Below are positions 1 to 6,449 of a stretch of DNA of 18,359 bases, in pieces (within the stretch, counting starts at the first letter, position 1; each line of letters opens with the position of its first letter). Made by a program: the position numbers and the translations under genes. The notes beneath the pieces were generated by a model that did not search any database, was not told where the DNA came from, and was given only the letters and a program-made list of their open reading frames with translations. This DNA is from Rhodococcus sp. IITR03. Its GTDB lineage: Bacteria; Actinomycetota; Actinomycetes; Mycobacteriales; Mycobacteriaceae. The stretch lies in NCBI GenBank assembly GCA_001017865.1, contig LATQ01000231.1, positions 1-18,359 on the forward strand. The letters are read 5' to 3'.

Positions 1-45
1 GCCCCGAACAGCCACGTTGTCGCGCCGGCGCGTTGATGGTGCGGC

Positions 46-282
46 ATGACCGTTCAAATCTCGTACATCGACGCATCTGGCGAGCGCATCGTCCTCGGTC
101 GTCTCGGCTCATTCATCGAAGCCGCTGAGGCCGTCACCGACCACGCAGAGATCCTCGAGCTGCAACACGGTAAGGCTCTACTCGTCGAGCCGGTCGGTCC
201 GATCGTGACCGAATTCGCGGACGGCACGGTCCTGCGCTACAGCCTCGAGGTTGTCGATCAGGACGACCCCCTTCTGACCTGA
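46..282 (+). CDS. Small hypothetical protein (78 aa)
   Basis: I do not recognise this protein. It is acidic, has no membrane segment or signal peptide, and contains a repeated beta-strand-like pattern (residues 3-20 and 55-70), suggesting a compact alpha/beta fold. The frame runs from an ATG to a TGA and is followed within two bases by a 10-bp perfect hairpin, which supports it as a real gene with its own terminator. The ribosome-binding site is weak. It is the only plus-strand gene seen in the mobile element and converges on the DUF3800 gene across about 840 bp. Its upstream region is cut by the window edge, so it may belong to a longer plus-strand operon. Confidence 0.5.
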   Translation: MTVQISYIDASGERIVLGRLGSFIEAAEAVTDHAEILELQHGKALLVEPVGPIVTEFADGTVLRYSLEVVDQDDPLLT

Positions 283-284
283 CC

Positions 285-310
285 AGGGGTACGCACTTTC
301 GCGTACCCCT
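285..310 (+). terminator. Hairpin terminator after the 78-aa gene
   Basis: AGGGGTACGC (285-294) pairs perfectly with GCGTACCCCT (301-310) around a 6-nt loop. It starts two bases after the TGA at 280-282. No T-tract follows, as is common for actinobacterial terminators. Confidence 0.6.
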
Positions 311-984
311 CGGCAACCGTGTCGCTCATCGACACACCTGCTTCGTCTGTTGCCGTGATGAGTGAGGTAACTGCTCACTCCAATCCGCCGCACCCGACCT
401 GTTGGCGTCGTGCTGGTGTCCGCTTGGCGGAGACCAGCACGGCCCTGCACGCCGCGGTCCGCGAGCCTCTGCAACCCTCGTCGTTCCTCTCCCGCTGCCC
501 GACGTAAACCAGCAGCCGCCGGTGTTCCACTATCCCCACAACCGGGTGGGGCGCTTCCACGCCGATGTCAGGCCTGGCGTCGTGGGAGTCCAGCACAGCC
601 ACGCCCGTATTCGGTGACGTGGCTACAGGTGTTGGCCTGACGCGATACGGGGACGTGGTTCGTGGGAAATTTCCGGGGTGGGGTCATCGACACCGGCACC
701 CTTGGGTGCTCCTTGCGGTGAAACACAGCCCGCGGAGCGGCCCGCTTCGAGGTCGTTACTCCCCCAAGCTCCCGGCACCGGGAAACTTCCCCCAGTCGGA
801 GAACGTTTCCCACCATCGGGAACCGCAACCCACTGGGTTGCGGCTCATCTCAATCACTTTGTCGACGCAGACAAATTCGCTAGTCACGGCTTCGTCGCGG
901 AGATATTGACGTACCAGAGGCCACCGACTCGATCTGCAACGAACGAAGGCGCCACCCAGGGGGTAGCGCCTTCGCAGAGTATGT
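311..984. other. Non-coding, dyad-rich region
   Basis: I see no convincing gene here: the short open frames have no ribosome-binding sites and overlap each other on both strands. The stretch is dense in inverted repeats: 360-380 (7-bp stem), 412-438 (12-bp stem, one mismatch), 534-551 (6-bp), 665-674 (GGAAATTTCC), 696-709 (GCACCC/GGGTGC), 780-791 (GGGAA/TTCCC), 807-822 (TTCCC/GGGAA) and 823-843 (CCGCAACCC/GGGTTGCGG, 3-nt loop). Three of these share the GGGAA/TTCC core. It could be an origin, an operator cluster, or the body of a structured RNA. A weak plus-strand promoter candidate is TTGTCG (859-864), 16 bp, TAGTCA (881-886). Confidence 0.4.
944..974 (-). terminator. Hairpin, probable terminator of the DUF3800 gene
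   Basis: CGAAGGCGC (944-952) pairs perfectly with GCGCCTTCG (966-974), and CCC/GGG can extend the pairing inside the 13-nt loop. It lies about 150 bp past the stop of the minus-strand DUF3800 gene. It could equally be part of a plus-strand RNA that ends at the next hairpin. Confidence 0.45.
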
Positions 985-1011
985 ATTGAACGGTCAAGCC
1001 GTTCAGTTTTT
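985..1011 (+). terminator. Intrinsic terminator with T-tract, plus strand
   Basis: TGAACGG (987-993) pairs with CCGTTCA (999-1005) around TCAAG, and a G followed by five T residues (1007-1011) comes next. This is a classic Rho-independent terminator acting on the plus strand, although no plus-strand gene ends nearby. It suggests an unrecognised plus-strand transcript upstream. Confidence 0.55.
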
Positions 1012-1019
1012 CATCGTCG

Positions 1020-1074
1020 CTGTGAGCCCGAAGCTCTGGCCACGAAGAGCGACTGTGAGCCCGAAGCTCTGGCC
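1020..1074. repeat. Tandem direct repeat, 22 bp, period 33 bp
   Basis: The unit CTGTGAGCCCGAAGCTCTGG plus CC occurs at 1020-1041 and identically at 1053-1074, separated by 11 bp. It lies between the plus-strand terminator and the end of the DUF3800 gene, so it is non-coding on present evidence. Confidence 0.75.
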
Positions 1075-1126
1075 GCGCCACTAAGTTACCTCTAGCGATC
1101 AACCCGCGCAAGGGATACAACCCGCG

Positions 1127-1840
1127 CTACGAAGTCAGGGTGAGGACATTCACTCTGTTGGTGCGTTGATCGGTCACAAACGAAGACACCCCAAACGCCG
1201 ACGCCAGTCGCCGTGCCACTGTCGCCTTGTGATTCCCTGAGTTCGGATCCTTTGAAACTCGCTGGTGGGCGACGGCCCCAGCCACGAGATCGGCGAGCTG
1301 CAGGCCATGACTACTACGTGAGTCAGCGCATACGACAGAGACAAAACCGATGCTCTTCAGTCGCTGATTAGCCATGCTCCGGACGGTCTCATCAAAGGCG
1401 CTCTCCACGGGGGTCGACCGCTGGTCTATGACAGCCACCCCCAACTCTCGGGCATTCAGTGAGCCCACCAGCAACTTCGCTGTGACCCGTGCATGGGTGA
1501 TCCACTCTGCCTCACTTGAGGAAAACGGACTTGAAGCCGCGGTTCTATCAACTACCGTCGCCAGCAAGCGAGCATCCGACTCTTCCAACGCATCGATAAT
1601 GGCGTTGTACATGGGCAGGCGACCCCGGGTGATAGTGCTGAACTTCAACTCATCCTTGTGCTCCGTGTACCGATCACGAATCGCGGCGATGGAACGCAAC
1701 AGTTTGCCGGGTTTACGCAGTTTCACCGCACCCACTACAAAGAACGAACCGCCGCTTGCTTTCGAGGTGCTCTCGTCCACAAAGAAGGTCGAACAGGGGT
1801 AGCTGGTGGGAATGTGAACCCGCTCGTGCTGCGTCGCCAT
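1127..1840 (-). CDS. DUF3800 family protein (putative RNase H-fold nuclease)
   Basis: The 237-residue product matches DUF3800. It has an early acidic FFVDES motif (about residues 19-24), a central HKDELKF segment, a strand ending in AVIDQ, and the hallmark LQLADLVAGAV helix near the C terminus, which supply the expected acidic residues. DUF3800 proteins are predicted to have an RNase H-like fold and are often found in mobile elements and defence contexts; the substrate is unknown. I chose the ATG at 1840 because AGGAG lies 4 nt upstream; a longer frame reaching 1885 lacks this. Base composition is lower than in the neighbours: two 60-bp samples gave 52% and 57% G+C, against 65% in a chromosomal sample. 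It is probably cargo acquired separately from the element's core. Confidence 0.82.
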   Translation of the reverse strand: MATQHERVHIPTSYPCSTFFVDESTSKASGGSFFVVGAVKLRKPGKLLRSIAAIRDRYTEHKDELKFSTITRGRLPMYNAIIDALEESDARLLATVVDRTAASSPFSSSEAEWITHARVTAKLLVGSLNARELGVAVIDQRSTPVESAFDETVRSMANQRLKSIGFVSVVCADSRSSHGLQLADLVAGAVAHQRVSKDPNSGNHKATVARRLASAFGVSSFVTDQRTNRVNVLTLTS

Positions 1841-2097
1841 CGAACTCCTGAAGTCGGTCCGCCAAGTCCCGCTCACTCGCGGCAAGAAGGCACAATCGGC
1901 GGAAGCATAACCGAGTACTCCGACGTCATGGATGCCACCTGTTGGCGTCGCGCCCTAGAGATGCTTTCCGCTTACCTCTTGTCGTGATGGCCGCGGCGGC
2001 GATGCTCAGCCGATGCAGCAGCCGGCAATCTCAGCGCTCCCTGTATCGCACGTAGAGCGACGAAAACCCACCCGGTACACCGAGGGTAGGGCAGAAA
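1841..2097 (-). other. Upstream region of the DUF3800 gene
   Basis: I see no gene here. The segment lies between the DUF3800 start and the terminator of the main operon, so it must hold the DUF3800 promoter. TATGCT on the minus strand (about 1904-1909) is a possible -10 box, but I see no good -35 box. It contains ACCTGTTGGCGTCG at 1937-1950, repeated at 397-410. Confidence 0.35.
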
Positions 2098-2134
2098 CGA
2101 CGCAACCCCCGTCACGAGGACGGGGGTTGCGTCG
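2098..2134 (-). terminator. Strong intrinsic terminator of the main operon
   Basis: A perfect 16-bp stem (2098-2113 with 2119-2134) closes a 5-nt loop. On the minus strand it is followed by TTTCTG. It begins 26 bp after the stop of the ART/kinase gene and should end the long leftward operon. Confidence 0.88.
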
Positions 2135-2159
2135 GGAATCGACGATCTACAAACACAGT

Positions 2160-3251
2160 CTATCCAACCGACACCCCATACCGGGCCGCCAGAAACTCAC
2201 GGCGCGCAAGCAACACATCCCCCAACCGAGCAGGGACACCCGCGGCCGCGATCATCGCCCGGATCTCCGACTCATCGAGAGCCATGATCCGGCGCACCGC
2301 GTCAGCCTCCTCCTCCGCGGTCAGGCCCGCGTAGAGCTTCGCGCCAGCCGGTGAGATATCCGGATCTCGCATCGTCTCGAGCTCCCACACCTCGGCGGTG
2401 AGGTTGCGGCGTTCACCACGGGCACGGAAATCCAACGCACCCCCGACGTCCACACGGAATGCAGTGCCCGCCTCGTCGATGAGGATGTTCCCTGGCTCCG
2501 GGGCATCCCAGTTCGCCAACCACGCATCCACCACAAAGTGCCGGCGAACCTCCACAGTCGACTCCGACCACGGCTGCGCGTCGATCACCGCGGACATGTA
2601 CCGCGTCCCATCCGGGGACAACTGCGCCTCGGGTACCGGCACACCGGCGAGGGCGTACAGCTGGTTCGCGGCGTACTCATTGCGGGCGTGCGCGATCGTC
2701 GGCGGGGTCTTCACGAACCACTCACGGCCCGACCGAGGATCGATCACCACCCGCCCAGACGGTGCAGCCACTCGAGGACGCACAATCTCTCGATCGGTCG
2801 GGATGTGCTCGACGATCGGCAGCCCACGAACGTCAGCGACCCACTCGATTTCCTCCACCGGGTCACGGTCGAAGTACCCGAGGAACCTCTCCGGAGGGAT
2901 GGTGCACTTCCACACCGTGCCACCGGTGTTGCGTTTGCCGGTCTCCCACTCCTGCACATACCAACGTGCTCGTTCGGGGGTGTCCGTCCACGACAACCCC
3001 GCCCGATACTCCGGAGGCGCACCCCGATACAGGGTCAGCGGTTCGGTCGGGCGTTTCGACTCGTCCACCATCCCGTTCACGTCGCCGTAGGTGACGAACC
3101 CCAGGGTGCGGAACATGGAAATCCACTTGTCGGGGCGCACCCGTAGCGTGGGAACTTCCACCTTCCGCCACGCCAAAGTCAGCGCGCCGGCGAACCACTG
3201 CGCCGTGCCGTAGATCCGCTCGTCGAACATCCGCTCCACCATCAAAGGCAC
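2160..3251 (-). CDS. ADP-ribosyltransferase-like / HipA- or PI4K-like kinase fusion protein
   Basis: The 363-residue protein has two domains. The N-terminal half looks like an R-S-E ADP-ribosyltransferase: LYRG with Arg76, a SWT motif with Ser87, and EEIE with Glu134 and Glu136. The C-terminal half resembles the atypical kinase fold of HipA and PI4-kinase relatives known from actinobacterial phage proteins: a lysine strand WFVK (Lys181), the loop LANWD (Asp249) with GNIL (Asn255), and a metal-binding FRVDVGG (Asp268). No membrane segment is visible. The frame is intact, unlike many neighbours. The upstream gene's stop overlaps an internal ATG at 3242 (TGATG); the GTG at 3251 gives the longer form, and neither has a clear ribosome-binding site. 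In phages such domains can be linked to capsid proteins, but none is here, so it may be a free effector, toxin or anti-phage cargo. Function is inferred from motifs only. Confidence 0.72.
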   Translation of the reverse strand: MPLMVERMFDERIYGTAQWFAGALTLAWRKVEVPTLRVRPDKWISMFRTLGFVTYGDVNGMVDESKRPTEPLTLYRGAPPEYRAGLSWTDTPERARWYVQEWETGKRNTGGTVWKCTIPPERFLGYFDRDPVEEIEWVADVRGLPIVEHIPTDREIVRPRVAAPSGRVVIDPRSGREWFVKTPPTIAHARNEYAANQLYALAGVPVPEAQLSPDGTRYMSAVIDAQPWSESTVEVRRHFVVDAWLANWDAPEPGNILIDEAGTAFRVDVGGALDFRARGERRNLTAEVWELETMRDPDISPAGAKLYAGLTAEEEADAVRRIMALDESEIRAMIAAAGVPARLGDVLLARREFLAARYGVSVG

Positions 3252-3385
3252 ATGCTTGGAGGGACATTCGCAGCGAGGCGACGGAACCGAGGGTCACGGG
3301 TCCGAGCAGCATGGAGAGCAGCGTTCAAGGCGTCGAAGTTCTCCGGGGTGCGGGCTTTCTTCTTGCGCTTACGGGAAACAGGCAC
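3242..3385 (-). CDS. Small basic protein coupled to the ART/kinase gene (47 aa)
   Basis: I do not recognise this protein. The GTG start at 3385 is preceded by GAGAGGA with 6 nt spacing, which is why it is preferred over longer forms. The N terminus is strongly basic (SRKRKKKAR), followed by a predicted amphipathic helix. Its TGA overlaps the start region of the ART/kinase gene, so the two should be translated together. The close coupling would fit a partner, chaperone or antitoxin-like role, but nothing in the sequence proves it. Confidence 0.55.
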   Translation of the reverse strand: MPVSRKRKKKARTPENFDALNAALHAARTRDPRFRRLAANVPPSMCL

Positions 3386-3404
3386 GAGCAGTCCTCTCAG
3401 AATC

Positions 3405-3503
3405 GATTCGGGAGAGCGCGAGAGCCGAATCCCCAGACTCGTAGGAAACCCGCGCAGCAACGCCTATGGGTGTCCGGCCTACCCCCGTCGAGGAGGGGGT
3501 GGG
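3405..3503. promoter_or_regulatory. Inverted repeats upstream of the 47-aa gene
   Basis: The 174-bp gap upstream of the 47-aa gene contains GATTCGG (3405-3411) with CCGAATC (3425-3431). It also contains a 9-bp G/C stem with one wobble (3478-3486 with 3495-3503). The second could be a weak terminator after the packaging genes, and the first an operator or leader hairpin. I see no clear -35/-10 pair. Confidence 0.35.
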
Positions 3504-3559
3504 TGGTCACTGGTCGTGTCCGTGAAGGACCCGCCGCCGGACGGCGTGGTTGTCGACGA

Positions 3560-3724
3560 TCAGGCCACCACACCACCCGGCCACGGATTGGTGCGCGCCC
3601 ACTCGCGTCGAGCAGCGCACCAGGCGTGCACTCGTTCGGCTGTGGTGCCCGACCAGTCACCGGTGTCGAACGTCCACAGCATCGGCGGCACCTGCCCGGC
3701 CTCGTCGATCCGCCGGCGCCTCAC
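3560..3724 (-). CDS. Small Trp/Arg-rich protein coupled to terminase small subunit (54 aa)
   Basis: The GTG start at 3724 overlaps the terminase stop as GTGA. The span is exactly 55 codons including TGA. The protein begins with a basic run (RRRRID) and contains a pattern of tryptophans with AWCAARREWARTNP in its second half. Small proteins with a W...AR..W pattern are, from memory, common next to actinophage terminase genes, but I know of no assigned function. The strict translational coupling suggests that it works with the terminase small subunit. Confidence 0.6.
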   Translation of the reverse strand: MRRRRIDEAGQVPPMLWTFDTGDWSGTTAERVHAWCAARREWARTNPWPGGVVA

Positions 3725-4055
3725 GCCGTACCCCGAATCCCGTACACCCCTCGAGGTGCACGCACCGGACGAGAGGCATCCTCGACAGGGATGTTCAAGG
3801 CAGCGAGCAGACGAGCCAACACGATGCGCTGCTGCCTGAGTTCGGAGACGGCAGGATGCACGCGCCTGCCTGCGGTGAGTTCTGCATCGGGCCGTCATCC
3901 TTCACCACAGCCTGCAACTGTTCGATCTGGTCGACGGTTCGCACCGCTTCCCGCAGGACAGCAACTTCGTGGGTGTCGAGCTCGTACTCATCGAGCACCG
4001 CGTTCCACAGGCGGCGACCCACAGCGGTGCATCCGGGTGGGGGTTTGGGCTTCAT
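3721..4055 (-). CDS. Phage terminase small subunit, P27-like (frame broken once)
   Basis: This DNA-recognition subunit of a phage packaging motor matches the actinobacterial P27-like pattern: an N-terminal PPPG..AVGRRLWNAV segment, then DEYELDTHEVAVLREA and a DQIEQLQAVV helix. After one frame change near 3870 it continues with a GRRVHPAVSELRQQR segment and an LARLLAALNIP helix. The whole is 111 residues if one base is restored; the 335-nt span is one short of 112 codons. The ATG at 4055 has GGAGA five bases upstream. It lies between the HNH gene and a coupled 54-residue gene. No large terminase follows, which is the signature of satellites that redirect a helper's packaging. Confidence 0.8.
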
Positions 4056-4170
4056 CGGGTCTCCATAGGTCGGGGCGTTTGGCCGGCGGGGGGATAGATC
4101 CTCAACGCCGAGGGGAAGCGGAGCGGGGTGGGGCGAGGAGGTGGCCCCTGGGGGCGTCGCTGCTGTGCGG

Positions 4171-4485
4171 TCACCATTGCTGTGAGGTTGGGAGCGGCAG
4201 GCTTGTGGTGGGGACTTGGAAGGGTTCGCCGTATGCCTTGCCGCCCTTGGCGAGGTTGCAGGGCCGGCACGACAGCACGAGGTTGTTGGGGTCGTGTGCG
4301 AGGTCGGGGCGTTCCACGTATGGGATGAGGTGGTCGATCTCGATTGCGCCGGGTTCACCACGCTTGGCTTTCGGGTCCAACGCTGTTCCGCAGTGGTGGC
4401 ATTGGTGTGTGCGACTGCTGATGAGGCGTGTCCTGATGCGCTTCCATCGTGTGGTTGCGGTGCGTGGTGTTGTGGGGCGCGGCAT
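4171..4485 (-). CDS. HNH endonuclease
   Basis: The 104-residue protein has a textbook HNH core. A first zinc pair is Cys29 and Cys32. The catalytic Asp51-His52 sits in an IEIDHLIPY strand, Asn68 in DPNNLV, a second zinc pair at Cys73 and Cys76, and Asn77 with Lys80 in CNLAKG. Phage HNH proteins of this size beside a terminase commonly stimulate cos cleavage and packaging. Its position just upstream of the terminase small subunit fits that role. The ATG at 4485 has GGGAGAC about five bases upstream. The N terminus is basic (PRTATTRWKRIRTR) and may bind DNA. The frame is intact. Confidence 0.88.
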   Translation of the reverse strand: MPRPTTPRTATTRWKRIRTRLISSRTHQCHHCGTALDPKAKRGEPGAIEIDHLIPYVERPDLAHDPNNLVLSCRPCNLAKGGKAYGEPFQVPTTSLPLPTSQQW

Positions 4486-4578
4486 GGTGTCTCCCGTTGT
4501 GGTGGGTGGCGTCGGTCCAGGAGGGGAAGCCGACGCCCACCCGTTCCCCGCACGGATGCAAGGCGTGCGGGAAGTGTG

Positions 4579-5369
4579 TTAGACCATCTCGTCTTCGGGG
4601 TCGATCTCGACCCGCACCGAGCCTGCGTACCGGCCTTCACCGCGCATGTACTTCACTTCGATGGGTGCGGGTCGGCGGTAGGGCTTGAAGGTGTCGGGGT
4701 GTGCTGCTCGGATGGTTGCTCCGAGTCGTGCGATCGCTCCCCACTTGCCGGTGCGTCCGGTGTTGGTTTCCCAGGCTTCCCACAGGCGCCTGCGGTGGTG
4801 TCCTGTGGTGTCGACTGTGAGGGGTAGCAGTGCGTCGTTGTCGTGGGCGCGGAGGCCGGCGAGTACTGCTGCTGCTCGGAGTGCGGTGAGTTGCTGGTCG
4901 AGTTCGACGGCGTGGATTGCGGCGTCGGTCCAGGCTTTGCGGGCCTTCTCGGACTGGGTCACCATCTGCTCGGCGGGCAGGTCGGGGTCTGCTGCGTTCA
5001 CGGCTTTGGTGAACGCAGTGGCGGTGGCGGTGAACTTGTCGGCGAGGGTGCGGTAGTTCGCATCGGCGACAGGCTCGTAGGCGGCACGGAGAGCGAGCAG
5101 AACAGGGGCTTTCAGCTCTTTGGTGAGGTCTGCTTGTTCGACGGTTCCGCAGCGTTCGGCGAGGGCCAGTGCCGTAGCTGTGTCAGGTCGCTGGTGTCGT
5201 CGGGTGTGGTGATCGCGTCGGCGAGCACGGTGCTGATGTCGTGGCCGATGGCGAGGTACCGCTTCCAGCGTTCGTTGACGGCGGTGTAGGTGTCGGGCAC
5301 GGTGCCGCCGGCGGCTGCGACGGTGTCGATATGTTCGCGGAGGAGGTCCAAAGGGTGCTGTCCGAGCAT
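4579..5369 (-). CDS. Hypothetical protein, ~263 aa (frame broken once)
   Basis: Two open frames join at about 5175-5185. The upstream half runs to a DDTSDLT segment and the downstream half continues as ATALALAERCGTVEQADLT. The 791-nt span is one base short of 264 codons, as expected from a single lost base. The protein is mostly alpha-helical, with a central alanine-rich helical part, and ends in a basic and aromatic segment (KPYRRPAPIEVKY) and an acidic tail. I do not recognise a family. It lies 12 bp after the 80-residue gene and 93 bp before the HNH gene, so it belongs to the same operon, at the border of the replication and packaging genes. A DNA-binding or packaging accessory role is possible but unsupported by motifs. 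Confidence 0.6.
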
Positions 5370-5381
5370 GATGGTGTGTCC

Positions 5382-5624
5382 TTAGAGTTCGCGGCTGCGG
5401 TTGAGTTTCGCGCCGATGATGCGGGCGAGTCCTTCGTCGTCGTTGAGGGCGACGGGTTGCTCGTTCGGGTCGGGTTCGGGGGCGCGGTTGAGTTCGCGGT
5501 GGATGAGGTCGCGCACGTTGGCGGGGCCGGGGTCGGTTCCGCGGGCTTCGGAGATGGTGCGGCGTAGCTCGTCGTCGGTCATGGCGGCGAGCATGTCCAG
5601 CAACTCGTGCCGGGTGGGGCTCAT
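5382..5624 (-). CDS. Small hypothetical protein (80 aa)
   Basis: The ATG at 5624 overlaps the previous stop as ATGA. The protein is acidic and helical, with LDMLAAMTDDELRRTIS near the start and NDDEGLARIIGAKLNRS at the end. It has no cysteine cluster, signal peptide or membrane segment. I recognise no family. Being the last member of the run of strictly coupled genes, it probably assists replication or regulation. Confidence 0.6.
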   Translation of the reverse strand: MSPTRHELLDMLAAMTDDELRRTISEARGTDPGPANVRDLIHRELNRAPEPDPNEQPVALNDDEGLARIIGAKLNRSREL

Positions 5625-5980
5625 GCGGCCCGTCCTTTCAGGTGTTCGGTGACGGCTGCGCGGGGGATCAGCCAGCGGCCTGCGTGGAGGCGTCCGTCGA
5701 GTTGGGGTGCGAGGCGGCGTGCTTGGCGTTCGCTGCATCCGAGCATTCGTGCCGTCTCCTGTATGTCGAGCAGTTCGGTTGAAGTGTGTTGTGCGCGTGT
5801 GGGTTCGGTGTCCGTTGTTCCGGGTTCGGTCACGGCTGCTGCGAGTTCGGTGAGTTCTCGGGGGACGGGGTAGCCGTTGCGGTGCCGTGCTGCGATGGCG
5901 ACTCGTACGGCGTAGCGCACGGTGGTGAGGGCGTCTCCGGTGAGCAGGATGACACCGGGGGCGAGGTGCTGCACGGTCAT
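5621..5980 (-). CDS. HTH (excisionase/MerR-like) DNA-binding protein
   Basis: The 119-residue protein has an N-terminal half (LTTVRYAVRVAIAARHRNG) of unknown fold. The C-terminal domain of about 50 residues is typical of HTH_17/excisionase-like proteins: LLDIQETARMLGCSERQARR forms the helix-turn-helix, and a short wing GRLHAGRWLIPRAAV follows. The start at 5980 overlaps the previous stop as ATGA, and its own stop overlaps the next start in the same way. It probably binds element DNA as a regulator or a second recombination-direction factor. Confidence 0.72.
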   Translation of the reverse strand: MTVQHLAPGVILLTGDALTTVRYAVRVAIAARHRNGYPVPRELTELAAAVTEPGTTDTEPTRAQHTSTELLDIQETARMLGCSERQARRLAPQLDGRLHAGRWLIPRAAVTEHLKGRAA

Positions 5981-6150
5981 GCTCGGCCCTGCCTCAGTTT
6001 TTCGGCGGCGTCGACGAGTTGGTCTGCGAGGGCGAGTGCTTCGGACGGGCGCATGGCGATGGCGACTCCGCTGAACTCGAAGAGCACCGGGAAAGGTTGT
6101 CCGGGGTTGGCGGTCACTTTCGCCTTGCTGCGGTGGACGACGAGTCTCAT
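5977..6150 (-). CDS. Small hypothetical protein (57 aa)
   Basis: This short gene is framed by ATGA overlaps on both sides, with the WhiB stop and with the HTH start, which is the best evidence that it is real. The protein opens with a basic strand (RLVVHRSKAKV), then a hydrophobic beta segment (PVLFEFSGVAIAM) and a helix (SEALALADQLVDAAEKLRQ). It looks like a small alpha/beta protein of the kind often encoded beside WhiB and replication genes in actinophages. I cannot assign a function. Confidence 0.65.
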   Translation of the reverse strand: MRLVVHRSKAKVTANPGQPFPVLFEFSGVAIAMRPSEALALADQLVDAAEKLRQGRA

Positions 6151-6449
6151 GCTGCGGGGGTGTCCTTTCGTCCGGGGCGGCCGGGCAGGCCGTGGACCTT
6201 GCCGCCCCACATTCCGAGGGGGTGTTCCTGTTCGCTTGCTGCGGTTCGGCACAGGCCCTGGACCGGGCAGCGGGTGCATTCGGTTCGTGCCCATGCCAGT
6301 CGTGCCGATCGCTCCTCGGCGCTCTCGTCGTCGATCTCGGCATCGAACAGGGGGTGCCGGCCGCTGCATCGGGCACCGGTGAGGCGGTCGTCGACGAGGC
6401 TTGCGATGGGGTCGGGGATCTGCGGAAGCCGTGAGGCTCGTCGGGTCAT
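6147..6449 (-). CDS. WhiB-family transcriptional regulator
   Basis: The 100-residue protein carries the four cysteines that hold the WhiB iron-sulfur cluster: Cys28, then Cys58, Cys61 and Cys67 in the pattern C-x2-C-x5-C. It also has the glycine-rich turn GMWGG (79-83) and a basic tail (RPGRK) for DNA contact. WhiB proteins bind the primary sigma factor and tune promoters. Phage copies such as that of mycobacteriophage TM4 are known to influence host gene expression and superinfection. The gene overlaps the ATPase stop and the next start as ATGA, so it is made in step with the replication protein. The frame is intact. Confidence 0.92.
   Translation of the reverse strand: MTRRASRLPQIPDPIASLVDDRLTGARCSGRHPLFDAEIDDESAEERSARLAWARTECTRCPVQGLCRTAASEQEHPLGMWGGKVHGLPGRPGRKDTPAA

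Noticed and set aside
565..989. Two overlapping plus-strand frames in the non-coding region
   Set aside because: No ribosome-binding site and no recognisable family, and the frames run through several strong hairpins.
1..2160. Left attachment site within the window
   Set aside because: I searched by eye for the T-arm/acceptor core in both orientations in the left part and found no copy.
3311..4582. Long plus-strand open frame (423 codons)
   Set aside because: It is antisense to the small terminase, HNH and small genes, has low-complexity Arg/Gly/Ser content and no family motif. It is a high-GC shadow frame.
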